A stretch of 41,456 bases of DNA from Flavobacterium sp. J27 (GCF_004303025.1 NZ_PJQW01000018.1:1-41456), one strand, 5' to 3'; counted from the first letter of the stretch, positions 23,325 to 32,984 are shown. Numbers and translations: made by a program. Notes: generated by a model not told the origin, from the sequence alone.

Positions 23325-24056
23325 CTATTTCTTGGATGCATGATAAATTGTAGCAACACCAAATGTTTGAGGTAGATGCTTTACATCTATAAACCCAATT
23401 TTTCTTAAAATATTGTTCAAAGCTTCTCCAAAAGGGAAAATATTAGCAGAATCTGATAAATATTTGTATGCTACCTTGTCTTTAGAGAATAATTTTCCAA
23501 TAATTGGTAAAATAAATCGAGTGTGAAAAGCATAACCTTGTTTAAAAGGAAATTTAGTAGGTACGGAAGTCTCAAGGATAACAAAAATACCATTAGGTTT
23601 TAAAACACGAAGAATTTCGGCTAATCCTTTTTCTAGATTTTCAAAATTTCTAACTCCAAAGGCAACAGTGATAGCATCAAAGTAATTGTCAGGGTAAGGA
23701 ATGTTTTCACTATCTCCTAGTACCATTTCGATTTTAGAATCTAATTGCTTTTCTTTGATTTTTTCTTTACCTACTTCAAGCATTCCAGCAGAAATATCTA
23801 AACCAATAATTTCTGTAGCAGTTGTTTTGGTCATCAAAATAGCTAAATCTCCTGTTCCTGTTGCTATATCTAAAATTGTATTTGGGGTTTTATTAGCAAC
23901 AAGTTGTAATACTTTTTTTCGCCATGATACGTCAATTCCAAAAGAAATAACACGGTTTAACCCGTCATAATTGCCAGCAATTGTGTCAAACATTTGTGCA
24001 ACTTGTTCTTTTTTACCTAATTCAGAATTTTTGTATGGAGTTATATTTTTTGACAT
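23325..24056 (-). CDS. ubiE: Demethylmenaquinone methyltransferase
   Basis: The 243-residue SAM-dependent enzyme performs the last step of menaquinone synthesis, methylating demethylmenaquinone. The UbiE/MenG signature MFDTIAGNYDGLNRVIS (22-38) is present, with SAM motif I DIATGTGDLAI (63-73), VAFGVRNFENLEKGL and a late LRVLKPNG. Length is normal. It is cotranscribed with porT. A minus-strand -7-like TATTTTTG at 24077-24084 lies about 20 bases upstream of its start. Confidence 0.93.
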   Translation of the reverse strand: MSKNITPYKNSELGKKEQVAQMFDTIAGNYDGLNRVISFGIDVSWRKKVLQLVANKTPNTILDIATGTGDLAILMTKTTATEIIGLDISAGMLEVGKEKIKEKQLDSKIEMVLGDSENIPYPDNYFDAITVAFGVRNFENLEKGLAEILRVLKPNGIFVILETSVPTKFPFKQGYAFHTRFILPIIGKLFSKDKVAYKYLSDSANIFPFGEALNNILRKIGFIDVKHLPQTFGVATIYHASKK

Positions 24057-24076
24057 GGTCTTTATTATATGGATGG

Positions 24077-24084
24077 CAAAAATA
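24077..24084 (-). promoter_or_regulatory. Candidate -7 box for ubiE-porT
   Basis: TATTTTTG on the minus strand fits TAnnTTTG, 20 bases before the ubiE start. No clear -33 element was found. The same octamer lies about 20 bases upstream of tamL and fbaA, which supports its meaning. Confidence 0.4.
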
Positions 24085-24089
24085 CAAAT

Positions 24090-24581
24090 TTAATTTTCAT
24101 TTCTAATGTATGTAAGATAGGTAAAATCATAAATATGTTTTTCATCTTTAGGATGGTATTCTTCTTTTATTAATTTCCAGTCTTGCAATTCTAATTCGGG
24201 GAAAAAGGTGTCTGCTTCAATTGAAGTATGTACTCTGGTTAATTCAATTTTATCGGCTATTGCTATTGATTGTTTGTATATCTCGCCGCCACCAATAATA
24301 AAGTTTTCTTCTTCCTGTGAGCAGATTTCAATTGCTTTATTTAGATTGTCTATAACAATGCAATTTTCTGGAGCTTTATATTCTTTTTGTCTTGTAATTA
24401 TGATGTGTTTTCTATTTGGTAATGGTTTTGGAAAGCTTTCAAAGGTTTTTCTTCCCATAATGATAGTGTGACCAGTGGTTAATAATTTAAATCTTTTAAA
24501 ATCATCTGGTAAATGCCAAACTAAATCATTGTCTTTACCAAGAGCATTGTTTTCTGATGCAGCAGCAATTATTGTAAGCAT
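24090..24581 (-). CDS. folA: Dihydrofolate reductase
   Basis: The 163-residue enzyme reduces dihydrofolate to tetrahydrofolate with NADPH. Recognisable blocks are MLTIIAAASENNALGKDNDLVWHLPDDF at the N-terminus (only its first part is needed for the call: substrate-site WHLPDDF), TIIMGRKTFESFP and FIIGGGEIYKQS. The true start is the ATG at 24581: a longer open frame begins upstream but runs through a terminator hairpin. It uses the dihydrofolate produced by ThyA, which is encoded about 5 kb away on the same strand. Confidence 0.94.
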   Translation of the reverse strand: MLTIIAAASENNALGKDNDLVWHLPDDFKRFKLLTTGHTIIMGRKTFESFPKPLPNRKHIIITRQKEYKAPENCIVIDNLNKAIEICSQEEENFIIGGGEIYKQSIAIADKIELTRVHTSIEADTFFPELELQDWKLIKEEYHPKDEKHIYDFTYLTYIRNEN

Positions 24582-24610
24582 TGTATTGTTTTTTGAAATT
24601 AAAATCGAAA

Positions 24611-24637
24611 ATGCCTGTTTGAATTTCAAACAGGCAT
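24611..24637 (-). terminator. Terminator between the DUF547 gene and folA
   Basis: A perfect 13-bp stem, ATGCCTGTTTGAA (24611-24623) with TTCAAACAGGCAT (24625-24637), has a one-base centre and is followed on the minus strand by TTTTCGATTTT. It ends the DUF547 transcript and sits 30 bases upstream of the folA start, excluding the longer folA start. Confidence 0.87.
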
Positions 24638-24659
24638 CGAGGATTATTTTTTTTATAAA

Positions 24660-25355
24660 TTATTTATATAAATTCCAATCGTATTCTTTAAAAACTAATT
24701 TAGTATTGTCATTAATTTTTACAGCAGAATATTTATTGATGAAACCTACCATATTCATTGGGCCTATAAAATCAGTGAAATACCATTCGAAAATTTTTGA
24801 TAGCTCACAGGTTGCTGTTCCAATTGTGTTTTGCGAGGCATCATTAATATAATTACTTGTGGCAACATCTAAATCATAATCGATGCTGTTTGAAGAATAA
24901 GCAGTATTTCTTAAATGAGGTGATGAAATTGCAGTAGAATATAATGCAAAATGAATTCTTGGGTCGTTCATTGGCCTTAAAATTTCATGTTCAATATGAT
25001 CTAGTGAAATTTTTTCTCCATCAAAATCGATGAATTGCATTTTGAATGGATCTCTAATATAATTGATGCTTTTTATCGGATAATTTTCTACTAATAATTT
25101 GATAATGTTTGCGTTGTAAACATTAATCCAATACGTTTTTACTTCTGCTTCTGACCAACTTTTATTAGGTGAAATTTTTGAAAAATTTTGAGCAATATTG
25201 TTTATCTCTCTTATGTTTTTTAAAACTTTGTCATAATCAACAACCCCTTTACTCGATACATGTTTTTTTAAGAAATCATCATATTCTGAAAAATCAATAA
25301 CCTGACAATAACCATTCAAACTCACAACTAATAATAATAGTAAAATTTTCTTCAT
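24660..25355 (-). CDS. DUF547 domain secreted protein
   Basis: This 231-residue protein has a signal peptide (MKKILLLLLVVSLNGYC) and a DUF547 domain over nearly its full length: KTYWINVYNANIIKLL, the FDGEKISLDHIEHEILR strand-helix, DPRIHFALYSTAISSPHLR and a late FEWYFTDF. DUF547 has a papain-like/transglutaminase-related fold in recent structure work, but its substrate is not known to me. It has its own terminator and a 249-base upstream region, so it is probably transcribed alone. Confidence 0.85.
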   Translation of the reverse strand: MKKILLLLLVVSLNGYCQVIDFSEYDDFLKKHVSSKGVVDYDKVLKNIREINNIAQNFSKISPNKSWSEAEVKTYWINVYNANIIKLLVENYPIKSINYIRDPFKMQFIDFDGEKISLDHIEHEILRPMNDPRIHFALYSTAISSPHLRNTAYSSNSIDYDLDVATSNYINDASQNTIGTATCELSKIFEWYFTDFIGPMNMVGFINKYSAVKINDNTKLVFKEYDWNLYK

Positions 25356-25604
25356 AAGATTTTTTAATAATTTTTTAATAATTTAAAAAAAAACGATTGC
25401 AAAAATAATAAATCTATTTTAGAATTGCAGTAAAAATAAGTTAAATTTAATAATTTGTTAAAATTAAATTACTGTAAATCATTATAATAACTTTTACAAA
25501 CCGCTTTATATTTAGTTATGCAAAAAGTGAGCCAAAAAATAATATTGTTTTGGATTTTTATTTGAATAAAAAGTTATAATTTTTGTTAAAATGTTGATAG
25601 AAAA
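25356..25604. other. Gene-free AT-rich spacer upstream of the DUF547 gene
   Basis: These 249 bases hold no open frame worth calling. A minus-strand TATTTTTG (25400-25407) fits the -7 consensus and lies 45 bases upstream of the DUF547 start. No hairpin terminator for the upstream metalloprotease gene is evident; the rest is runs of A and T. Confidence 0.5.
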
Positions 25605-28055
25605 CTAATTTTTAACTGTTGTTACATTTTCTATTCGATTAATACTTTGTAAGACATGATATTTGGTTTCTGGATGAGAAATCGTGTTTTTTAAATTTGA
25701 TAAATAAGTTTTAAGTTGTATTAATTCTCCAAACAATAAAGATTTGATGTCAGACAAAACAACATTATAAGATGTGTTGTTACTTTCGTCTGTATATAAC
25801 TTAATTATTCTTTCCAAGTGTGCTTTTTGAATGTTTCTCTCTGAAATTGTATTGCCTTGATTTCGATTAATTTGCCAAATACCTTTTCTAATTTGTGATA
25901 AAAATTCGTTAAGAGTATAGTTTTTGGAATCCAAAAAGGCAGCATCTAATAATCTACCCATACGGTCATAACTTAAAAGGTTATTTAAATGTCTTGTTTG
26001 ATATTTTAATATTTCTTGTGAATATCCGTTAGGTGAAAATTTATTTAAAATAGAGGTATCAACTAACCAGTTTTGATCTTTAAAAGCATTTTCAAGTAAC
26101 CATTCAACTGCTGCTTTTTGTTTTTCTTTCGGAATTACAGTATAAACATTTCCTTCTTGATTCGGTTTTTTTTCGATTTCGTCAACGCCACCTACATAGG
26201 TTACAACATGGCCAATGTATCTACTCCAAACATTTAAAAGTTCACCATATAATTCTTCTAAGTCTTCATAATTATTTGTTTCCTTACTGGTCCAATCAGG
26301 AAGATTTGAAACAACTATTTTTAAATTACGTATGCCATAACTGCTTGCTTGTAAAGCGTTATTACTAATATCTTCTGTTTGTGAATAAGGATTAAAGGAG
26401 CTTGATTGTTTGCCAAATTCATATTTTGGATCTCCTGCTTTTTCTTCTATCCACTGATTTAGTGTAGGTATTTCTTCTTCTGGAGTTTTTGTATTTGGAA
26501 TGATCCGATATCCCCAATTTACGGCATAATTGTCATAAGGTCCCATTTGTCTTATGAATCGTACATTTGTGTCGCCAGGTTGAGCAATATAATTGAATCT
26601 TGCATAATCCATAATACTCGCTGAAATACCATTTAATTTGGTAAAAAAAGGCTTTCTATAGTCTTCAACATTGTAAGCACAACTAGCACTCATATTGTGT
26701 GGGAATCCTAAAGCATGTCCTACTTCATGAGCAATTACCATTTGCATCATTTCACCCATTTCTGCATCACTAGTATGTAATGTGCGTGCAGAAGGGTTTG
26801 CCGCACCAGTTTCTAATAAATATCTGTTTCTATAGGAGCGAAGATGATTATGATACCAAATAATGTCACTTTCAATAATTTCTCCTGTTCTTGGATCTGA
26901 AATGCTTGGTCCAATGGCATTTCTTGTAGTACTGGCAACATAACGTATGACGGAATAACGTATGTCTTCTGGGTTAAAATCGGGGTCTTCATTAGTAGTA
27001 GGTGGATCTTTTGCGAGTATAGCATTTTTAAAACCTGCTACTTCAAAAGCTTTTTGCCATTCTTCAACTCCTTTTTTAATGTAGGGTCTAAGATTTTCGG
27101 GTGTAGCTGGATCCAAATAATAAATAATGGGTTTGATAGGTTCTACTAATTCTCCTCGAGCATAAGCTTCAGGATCTTTGGGTTCTAGTCTCCACCTTCT
27201 GATGTAGGTTTTTTTATCTGATTTTAATTCATTACTACTATAATCATATTTGTTTAAAGTAAACCAGCCTACACGAGAATCAAAATAACGAGGGCGCATA
27301 GGGTTTTCTGGTAGTAGAATGAGTGATTGATTCATTTGAATACTAATCGCTTCCGTGTTTTCTAAAATAGAGGGTTTTGAGGCATTATAGGTAAAATCTT
27401 GAAGAATTTCAATGTTTAATGGGAAGGTTTTTATGTAATTGATAAAACTTCTATTTTCATCGAGGTTTTTTACTTTGTAAACCTCTCTAATTCTAGGTGA
27501 TAAGCCACTAATTCCTTTAACATCTGTAGAAAAAAACTTGGTTACATCTATCACTGTCGCTGTTGAATCTTTGGAAAAAGCGGTAATGTCAAAAGCATAT
27601 AGAGTAACATCGTTATTGTTTGCTTTAACTGAAATACTTATTGGTAGACTATCATTGGCAATACTATTAGCAGATTTTACTTTAATAAGTAATTTGTCTT
27701 CAAAACGATCCCAAATAACCATTTGAGAACTTGTTTCTGTTCCTGCATTTACATAACCGCCACCAAGGCCTTCAGGAACTTTAGCAAACTTGCTTACTAG
27801 TAACATGTCTTTATTTAAAAGATGATTGGGAATTTCAAAATAATATTTATCTGCTACCTTGTGTACTTTGAAAAGGCCAGAAGTTGTTTTAGCCTCTTTT
27901 GTAATGATACTATTATAGTCTTTTATTTTTTCGTTTTTTTTCTTCTCTGTAGTATTACTTATTGTTGTTTTTGTGTTTTTTTTCTTTTTCCAAAATTGAG
28001 CTGAAGTCGTTTGGAAAATAAAAAGTGCCAAAAAAAGGAATGTAATTTTTCTCAT
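25605..28055 (-). CDS. Secreted zinc metalloprotease of the DUF5117/DUF4953 family
   Basis: The ATG at 28055 gives 816 residues with a signal peptide (MRKITFLFLALFIFQTTSA). An N-terminal basic region is followed by DUF5118/DUF5117-like beta domains (about 50-300), then the zincin domain with HEVGHALGFPHN around residue 443, an extended HExxHxxGxxH motif as in metzincins, plus a downstream SIMDYARFNY Met-turn-like stretch. The last 250 residues are helical. The family is common in Bacteroidota, predicted periplasmic or surface peptidases of unknown substrate. It is transcribed in the same direction as its neighbours but with wide gaps. Confidence 0.88.
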   Translation of the reverse strand: MRKITFLFLALFIFQTTSAQFWKKKKNTKTTISNTTEKKKNEKIKDYNSIITKEAKTTSGLFKVHKVADKYYFEIPNHLLNKDMLLVSKFAKVPEGLGGGYVNAGTETSSQMVIWDRFEDKLLIKVKSANSIANDSLPISISVKANNNDVTLYAFDITAFSKDSTATVIDVTKFFSTDVKGISGLSPRIREVYKVKNLDENRSFINYIKTFPLNIEILQDFTYNASKPSILENTEAISIQMNQSLILLPENPMRPRYFDSRVGWFTLNKYDYSSNELKSDKKTYIRRWRLEPKDPEAYARGELVEPIKPIIYYLDPATPENLRPYIKKGVEEWQKAFEVAGFKNAILAKDPPTTNEDPDFNPEDIRYSVIRYVASTTRNAIGPSISDPRTGEIIESDIIWYHNHLRSYRNRYLLETGAANPSARTLHTSDAEMGEMMQMVIAHEVGHALGFPHNMSASCAYNVEDYRKPFFTKLNGISASIMDYARFNYIAQPGDTNVRFIRQMGPYDNYAVNWGYRIIPNTKTPEEEIPTLNQWIEEKAGDPKYEFGKQSSSFNPYSQTEDISNNALQASSYGIRNLKIVVSNLPDWTSKETNNYEDLEELYGELLNVWSRYIGHVVTYVGGVDEIEKKPNQEGNVYTVIPKEKQKAAVEWLLENAFKDQNWLVDTSILNKFSPNGYSQEILKYQTRHLNNLLSYDRMGRLLDAAFLDSKNYTLNEFLSQIRKGIWQINRNQGNTISERNIQKAHLERIIKLYTDESNNTSYNVVLSDIKSLLFGELIQLKTYLSNLKNTISHPETKYHVLQSINRIENVTTVKN

Positions 28056-28144
28056 CTGTTCCAAATGTAGTTTTTGCTAAAATACTAAATTGACAAAAAA
28101 AGATAGAGATAAGGATATTCTTTTAAGAAAATAATAACAAAACG

Positions 28145-28924
28145 CTATTCAAGTCTAAAAGTTAATGGCAATCCATAACTAACTCGAATCGGTTTTCCTT
28201 CTGAAATTCCTGGATTAAGTTTGGGTAGTTTACTAATAATATCTATTCCTGCGAAATGTAAGACAGGGTTTGATTTTGTTACAATTATTCTTTCTATGCT
28301 TCCTTCTTTTTCTATAATAAAAAAGACAAATGTTTTTCCGGTAATATTATTATTACGTGCATATTTTGGATATACAAAATTTCTTACAATGTGTTTTGAT
28401 ATATTTTTATTGAAGTCTTCCATTGATTTTTCTTTATCTGTACCCTTTTTTAACATACCAAAAGACGGATAAATATCAAGATTTTTTATCTGTTTGATGG
28501 TGTCCGTTTCTTTTTCGAATAGAATACTACTTAATGCAGATAAATCAGTATTTGGATGTAAAGTAAATTTACAAGTTATAAATTCTTCAGTAATCTTTGC
28601 GTTGTTTTCATCTGAGATTTCAATTAATGGAATTTTTTCCAAAATTGTTGTAAAAAAAGATTCTAAATCGCTGCTTTTATTTTCAATAAAGACTAAATTT
28701 AGTTTGCCAATAGAATCTAGTTTCATAGTCATTATTACTTGTCTTGTGCCATCTTTTCTTGATTTAACATAATTATAGTCAAAGACATTTAGTAATTGGT
28801 TCGCATGTAGGGTTAAACTGTTTTTTTGTATGCTGTCAAAATTGGAAAATATTTTTGAATAATCTTCTTCTTGAGAAAAAACAAAATGGGAAAGAATAAG
28901 GAAGAGGAATGTAATTTTTTTCAT
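28145..28924 (-). CDS. Secreted protein with TonB C-terminal-like domain
   Basis: Starting at the ATG at 28924 gives 259 residues with a clean signal peptide (MKKITFLFLILSHFVFSQ); the frame extends upstream but this start restores the signal. The C-terminal 80 residues match the TonB_C fold: FVYPKYARNNNITGKTFVFF, then the EKEGSIERIIVTKSNP strand pair and a closing VSYGLPLTFRL. It lacks a membrane anchor and the proline-rich TonB spacer, so it is not a classic energy transducer. Such stand-alone forms are common in Bacteroidota. It ends 90 bases before the metalloprotease gene. Confidence 0.78.
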   Translation of the reverse strand: MKKITFLFLILSHFVFSQEEDYSKIFSNFDSIQKNSLTLHANQLLNVFDYNYVKSRKDGTRQVIMTMKLDSIGKLNLVFIENKSSDLESFFTTILEKIPLIEISDENNAKITEEFITCKFTLHPNTDLSALSSILFEKETDTIKQIKNLDIYPSFGMLKKGTDKEKSMEDFNKNISKHIVRNFVYPKYARNNNITGKTFVFFIIEKEGSIERIIVTKSNPVLHFAGIDIISKLPKLNPGISEGKPIRVSYGLPLTFRLE

Positions 28925-28972
28925 CTCTAGTTTTTGTAACTTTTTATGAGGCAATTTGTATTGTTGATACAA

Positions 28973-29752
28973 TTATATTTTTTTAATAACATAAAATAAA
29001 TCAAGACAGTCTTTGGTGTGATTTTTTAAATAAAAATCTTGTTGATTAATTGTTGCGCAAATGTCAGGTTGCTTTTTCATTAGCATAATTCTATTTATCC
29101 TATTGAAAAATTCGTAAACTATTTTAAATAAAAACGAGGGGAGTAGATTTCTTATGTTTAAGAAATCGTATCGTAAAATTTTGAGCGTGTTTTTTTTATT
29201 CAATTCAAAATAGGAGTCTACTTTTTTATTGCCAAATATACCATACTCTTTTTCTACTGTAAATTGCTTAGGATTAAAAATGTTTCTAAGTTCAATATTA
29301 TTATATTCTCTAATGTGCCATGGGTTTTTGGTAATGGTTTTTTCTTTGTTTGGAGTAGAAATAATTAATATTCCACTAGGTTTTAAAACTCTGTAAATTT
29401 CATCTATGAATAAGGTGTCTTTCTCAATATGTTCAATTACATGGAATGTTATAATGGTGTCAAAACTATTATTTTTAATTTCTAATAATGGAGGAACTGT
29501 ACCATGTATAAAAGAATTTTCAGGATAATTTTGAATTTGTTCTTCGATTAATTTTTTGTTTTTATCTATTCCTGTGTAAGTTTTACTCTTTTTAACTACA
29601 ATTTCTAACCCTCTACCAATACCACAACCTATTTCTAATACATCACCTTGAATATATTCTTTGGCAGAATGATAGCCAAAAAGCAACCTTTGATGTACAG
29701 GATTATCTGATTTTATTTTTGCGGAAGTTACTTCTGTACTATAATGTGACAT
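28973..29752 (-). CDS. Class I SAM-dependent methyltransferase
   Basis: The 259-residue protein has motif I DVLEIGCGIGRGLEIV (37-52), an acidic post-I strand end (TYTGIDKNK), motif II FDTIITFHVIEHIEKD and motif III LKPSGILIISTPNKE, that is, a complete Rossmann methyltransferase (Methyltransf_11 type). The C-terminal 100 residues are Lys/Phe-rich and unassigned. The HVIEH stretch is typical of enzymes acting on small metabolites or lipids/sugars. Substrate unknown. It lies 11 bases downstream of thyA on the minus strand, so the two are probably cotranscribed. Confidence 0.85.
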   Translation of the reverse strand: MSHYSTEVTSAKIKSDNPVHQRLLFGYHSAKEYIQGDVLEIGCGIGRGLEIVVKKSKTYTGIDKNKKLIEEQIQNYPENSFIHGTVPPLLEIKNNSFDTIITFHVIEHIEKDTLFIDEIYRVLKPSGILIISTPNKEKTITKNPWHIREYNNIELRNIFNPKQFTVEKEYGIFGNKKVDSYFELNKKNTLKILRYDFLNIRNLLPSFLFKIVYEFFNRINRIMLMKKQPDICATINQQDFYLKNHTKDCLDLFYVIKKI

Positions 29753-29763
29753 TAAAAATCTAA

Positions 29764-30588
29764 TTAAACTGCTACAGCACCTTTTATATGCGGATGAGGA
29801 TCGTATCCTTCTAAAGTGAAATCATCAAAATCAAAATCAAAAATATTCTTGATTTCTGGGTTTAATTTCATTTTTGGTAATGGTCGACATTCGCGAGACA
29901 ATTGTAGTTCTAATTGTTCTATATGATTGTTATAGATGTGTGCGTCTCCAAACGTATGAATAAAATCGCCAACTTGTAAGTTGCAAACTTGAGCCATCAT
30001 CATAGTTAATAGTGCGTAAGAAGCAATATTAAATGGTACACCTAAAAATATATCGGCACTTCTTTGGTATAGTTGGCAACTTAATTTTCCATCAGCAACA
30101 TAAAATTGAAAGAATGCATGACAAGGCGGTAATGCTGCTTTTCCATTAGCTACATTTTCTGCAAACGAAATAGAAGTATTTGGCAATACACTAGGGTTCC
30201 AAGCTGAAACCAGCATTCTACGGCTATTTGGATTGTTTTTTAACGTATCAATTACTTCTTTTATCTGATCGATTTCTTCACTATTCCAGTTTCTCCATTG
30301 ATGTCCATAAACAGGGCCTAAATCTCCATTTTCATCTGCCCATTCATCCCAAATTTTAACACCATTTTCTTTTAAGTAATTGATATTAGTATCCCCTTTT
30401 AAGAACCATAGCAATTCGTAAATGATAGATTTAAGATGTAACTTTTTTGTAGTTACCATAGGGAAGCCTTCACTTAAATCAAATCGCATTTGATATCCAA
30501 ACACACTAATAGTTCCCGTTCCTGTGCGATCACCTTTTTGGTTCCCGTTTGCTAATACATGTTTTACTAAGTCGTGATATTGTTTCAT
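29764..30588 (-). CDS. thyA: Thymidylate synthase
   Basis: The 274-residue enzyme methylates dUMP to dTMP with methylene-tetrahydrofolate, giving dihydrofolate. The catalytic Cys156 is in AALPPCHAFFQF. Other family blocks are RTGTGTISVFG, GPVYGHQWRNW, the dUMP-binding LYQRSADIFLGVPFNIASYA and a C-terminal HPHIKGAVAV ending close to the usual Val/Ile tail. Length is slightly above E. coli's 264. It is upstream of the methyltransferase gene and functionally linked to folA. Confidence 0.96.
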   Translation of the reverse strand: MKQYHDLVKHVLANGNQKGDRTGTGTISVFGYQMRFDLSEGFPMVTTKKLHLKSIIYELLWFLKGDTNINYLKENGVKIWDEWADENGDLGPVYGHQWRNWNSEEIDQIKEVIDTLKNNPNSRRMLVSAWNPSVLPNTSISFAENVANGKAALPPCHAFFQFYVADGKLSCQLYQRSADIFLGVPFNIASYALLTMMMAQVCNLQVGDFIHTFGDAHIYNNHIEQLELQLSRECRPLPKMKLNPEIKNIFDFDFDDFTLEGYDPHPHIKGAVAV

Positions 30589-30675
30589 TTTTTATTTTTT
30601 ATTTGTCATGTTGAATTTGTTTTGGTATCTAATTTGTTTTGATTCTGAGACAAATTCGAGAGTATTAGATTGTGC

Positions 30676-32337
30676 TTACCCAATAATCATTCCAGCTATT
30701 GTTGCAGATAATAGGGAAGCAATACTTCCACCAATAACCGCTTTTAATCCAAACTCAGATAATGTTTTTCTTTGATTTGGAGCCAAAGAACCGATGCCAC
30801 CAATTTGTATTCCAATAGAAGCAAAGTTGGCAAAACCACAAAGCATATAAGTAGCCATTATCACTGATTTTTCATAGGTAAAATGAATTTCATTAGTTGC
30901 GTTTTTTAACTCTGCTAATTGAATGTAGCCCACAAATTCTGAGGCTGCTAATTTAATGCCTAATAATTGCCCCATGAGCATCATGTCTTCTTGCGCTACA
31001 CCGATTAACCACATTAAAGGAGAGAAAATAAGACCGAGTATAGTTTCTAATGAGAATTTAGAATATGGAGTGTTATCAGCAATAACGGTATTTAATCCAG
31101 ACCAATCTCCAATCCATCCTAAAGTATAGTTAATCATGGCTATAAAGGCGATAAATACAAGCAACATAGCAGCTACATTGGCTGCCAATTTTAATCCTTC
31201 TGTGGTACCGGTTGAAATAGCATCTAAAATATTGGAGCCAATTTTTTCTTTTGAAACTTCTACATTGGTGTCGATTGATTCAGTTTGAGGATATAATATT
31301 TTTGAAATAACAATGGCACCTGGTGCAGCCATAACTGATGCAGCTAATAAATGTTTAGCAAATTCTAAACGTAGAACAGGATCATTACCTCCTAGAAAAC
31401 CAATGTATGCCGCAAGTACTCCACCTGCAACTGTAGCCATTCCACCTACCATTACGAGTAAGATTTCAGACTTGTTCATTTTCTCTAAATAGGCTTTAAT
31501 CATTAGAGGTGCTTCTGTTTGTCCTAAGAATATATTTCCTGCTACAGATAAACTTTCAGCTCCAGATATGTGCAGTAGTTTTGTTAAAACTTTTGCTAAT
31601 CCTTTTACCACAACTTGTATTATTCCTAAATAAAATAACAAGGAAGTTAAAGCAGAAAAGAAGATAATTGTAGGTAAAACTTGGAATAAAAAGATAAAAC
31701 CAAAACTTTCAACATTCATCATTCCGCCTAGAAGAAATTCGCTACCTGCTCTGGTAAAATCTAGTACTAAAACAAAAAGGTTTCCTACAAATTCAAATGC
31801 AGATTTAACAAATGAAATTTTTAGTACTCCAATAGCCAAAATTAATTGTGCACCCAAACCAATGAAGACCGTTTTCCAGTTTATAGCTTTTCTGTTGGCG
31901 CTAAAAACGAATGCAATAGCTAGTAATGCTAACATTCCTAAAATACCTCGAGCGATTCCACTTGCAGTTATTCCAGTGCTTTTTACTAAAGTATTGGTGG
32001 TTTCTGTTGTTTTCTTAATTTTATTTGAAGAGAAAAAAGAATAGGCTTTGTCTCCTTTTTTTAAAGTAAGGGTAGAATCAGTTTTGGTCTCTATTACAAA
32101 ACGTTTTGTTGGTGAGTCTGAACCATTTTCAAAAAGAAATAAAAATTTGTCTTGTATTAGGTAGTCTCCTTTTTGAAAAAGACTATCTTTTGATAATTTA
32201 AGTTGATAGGTGCCTTCTTTTAGTTCTAGGAAATCATTTTTTGAAGTGTTTAATTGCCATTTTTTTTCAATTTCCTGTGCGTTTATATTTAAAAATGTAA
32301 ATATAAACGTTAAACATAAAAATATATTTTTTATCAT
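30676..32337 (-). CDS. nupC: CNT-family nucleoside transporter with extra N-terminal domain
   Basis: The 553-residue protein has a signal peptide (about 1-20), an unusual soluble segment (about 21-105, containing GDYLIQDKFLFLFENG, small beta-barrel-like), and then a full concentrative nucleoside transporter (about 125-553). The CNT core blocks are present: GLGAQLILAIGVLKI, the FLGQTEAPLMIKAYLEKMN nucleoside-site stretch and a late CGFANFASIGIQIGGIG. It imports nucleosides by proton or sodium symport across the inner membrane. About 120 extra N-terminal residues are longer than NupC of E. coli. It is 17 bases downstream of the BFN-family gene. Confidence 0.9.
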   Translation of the reverse strand: MIKNIFLCLTFIFTFLNINAQEIEKKWQLNTSKNDFLELKEGTYQLKLSKDSLFQKGDYLIQDKFLFLFENGSDSPTKRFVIETKTDSTLTLKKGDKAYSFFSSNKIKKTTETTNTLVKSTGITASGIARGILGMLALLAIAFVFSANRKAINWKTVFIGLGAQLILAIGVLKISFVKSAFEFVGNLFVLVLDFTRAGSEFLLGGMMNVESFGFIFLFQVLPTIIFFSALTSLLFYLGIIQVVVKGLAKVLTKLLHISGAESLSVAGNIFLGQTEAPLMIKAYLEKMNKSEILLVMVGGMATVAGGVLAAYIGFLGGNDPVLRLEFAKHLLAASVMAAPGAIVISKILYPQTESIDTNVEVSKEKIGSNILDAISTGTTEGLKLAANVAAMLLVFIAFIAMINYTLGWIGDWSGLNTVIADNTPYSKFSLETILGLIFSPLMWLIGVAQEDMMLMGQLLGIKLAASEFVGYIQLAELKNATNEIHFTYEKSVIMATYMLCGFANFASIGIQIGGIGSLAPNQRKTLSEFGLKAVIGGSIASLLSATIAGMIIG

Positions 32338-32354
32338 TCGTTTGTGAAGTTTTG

Positions 32355-32984
32355 TTAAGATTCTTTTTTAGAGATTTCATCTCTTATTTTTGCGGCTTTT
32401 TCATAGTCTTCATTTTGTACAGCTTCTTCTAATTTGTCATAAAGTTCTTGTAACGAAAAACCGCTATATTCTTCTTTTTGAGGTTCTAAAGGTTCGTTTG
32501 CTCCAAACGTTTCTGGAGATGATAATACGTCGTCAGATTCGTCATTGTTTTCTTCGTCTTTTGATGGGTTTATTTTTAAATAAATACCAGCTTTATCAAG
32601 AATGTTTTTATAAGTAAAAATGGGTGCACCAAAACGAAGGGCTAATGCAATAGCGTCCGAAGTTCTTGCGTCAATAATTTCTTCAATTTTATCTCTTTCG
32701 CAAATAATACTTGAAAAAAATACACCATCAACTAACTTGTGAATAATTACTTGTTTCACAATGATGTCAAATCGATCTGCAAAATTTTTAAATAAATCGT
32801 GAGTTAAAGGTCTAGGTGGTTTAATTTCTTTTTCTAAAGCGATGGCAATAGATTGTGCTTCAAAAGCACCAATAACTATAGGTAATTTTCGTTCTCCGTC
32901 AACTTCATTTAAAATAAGAGCATAAGCTCCGTTTTGTGTTTGGCTATAGGAAATGCCTTTTATTGTTAATTTTACTAAACTCAT
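32355..32984 (-). CDS. Bifunctional nuclease (BFN/DUF151) family protein with UVR motif
   Basis: The 209-residue protein has the BFN/DUF151 domain (about 1-140): VKLTIKGISYSQTQNGAYAL, LPIVIGAFEAQSIAIALE and DARTSDAIALALRFGAPI are all typical. An acidic linker follows (about 145-170), then a C-terminal UvrB/UvrC-type motif (about 173-207, LYDKLEEAVQNEDYEKAAKI). This pairing is the usual form in Bacteroidota. The family was named for nuclease activity on DNA and RNA in plants; the bacterial role is less clear. It is probably cotranscribed with nupC. Confidence 0.88.
   Translation of the reverse strand: MSLVKLTIKGISYSQTQNGAYALILNEVDGERKLPIVIGAFEAQSIAIALEKEIKPPRPLTHDLFKNFADRFDIIVKQVIIHKLVDGVFFSSIICERDKIEEIIDARTSDAIALALRFGAPIFTYKNILDKAGIYLKINPSKDEENNDESDDVLSSPETFGANEPLEPQKEEYSGFSLQELYDKLEEAVQNEDYEKAAKIRDEISKKES

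Noticed and set aside
24582..24629. Upstream extension of folA to 24629.
   Set aside because: It runs through a perfect 13-bp terminator stem, and DHFR proteins begin at the MLTIIAA block.
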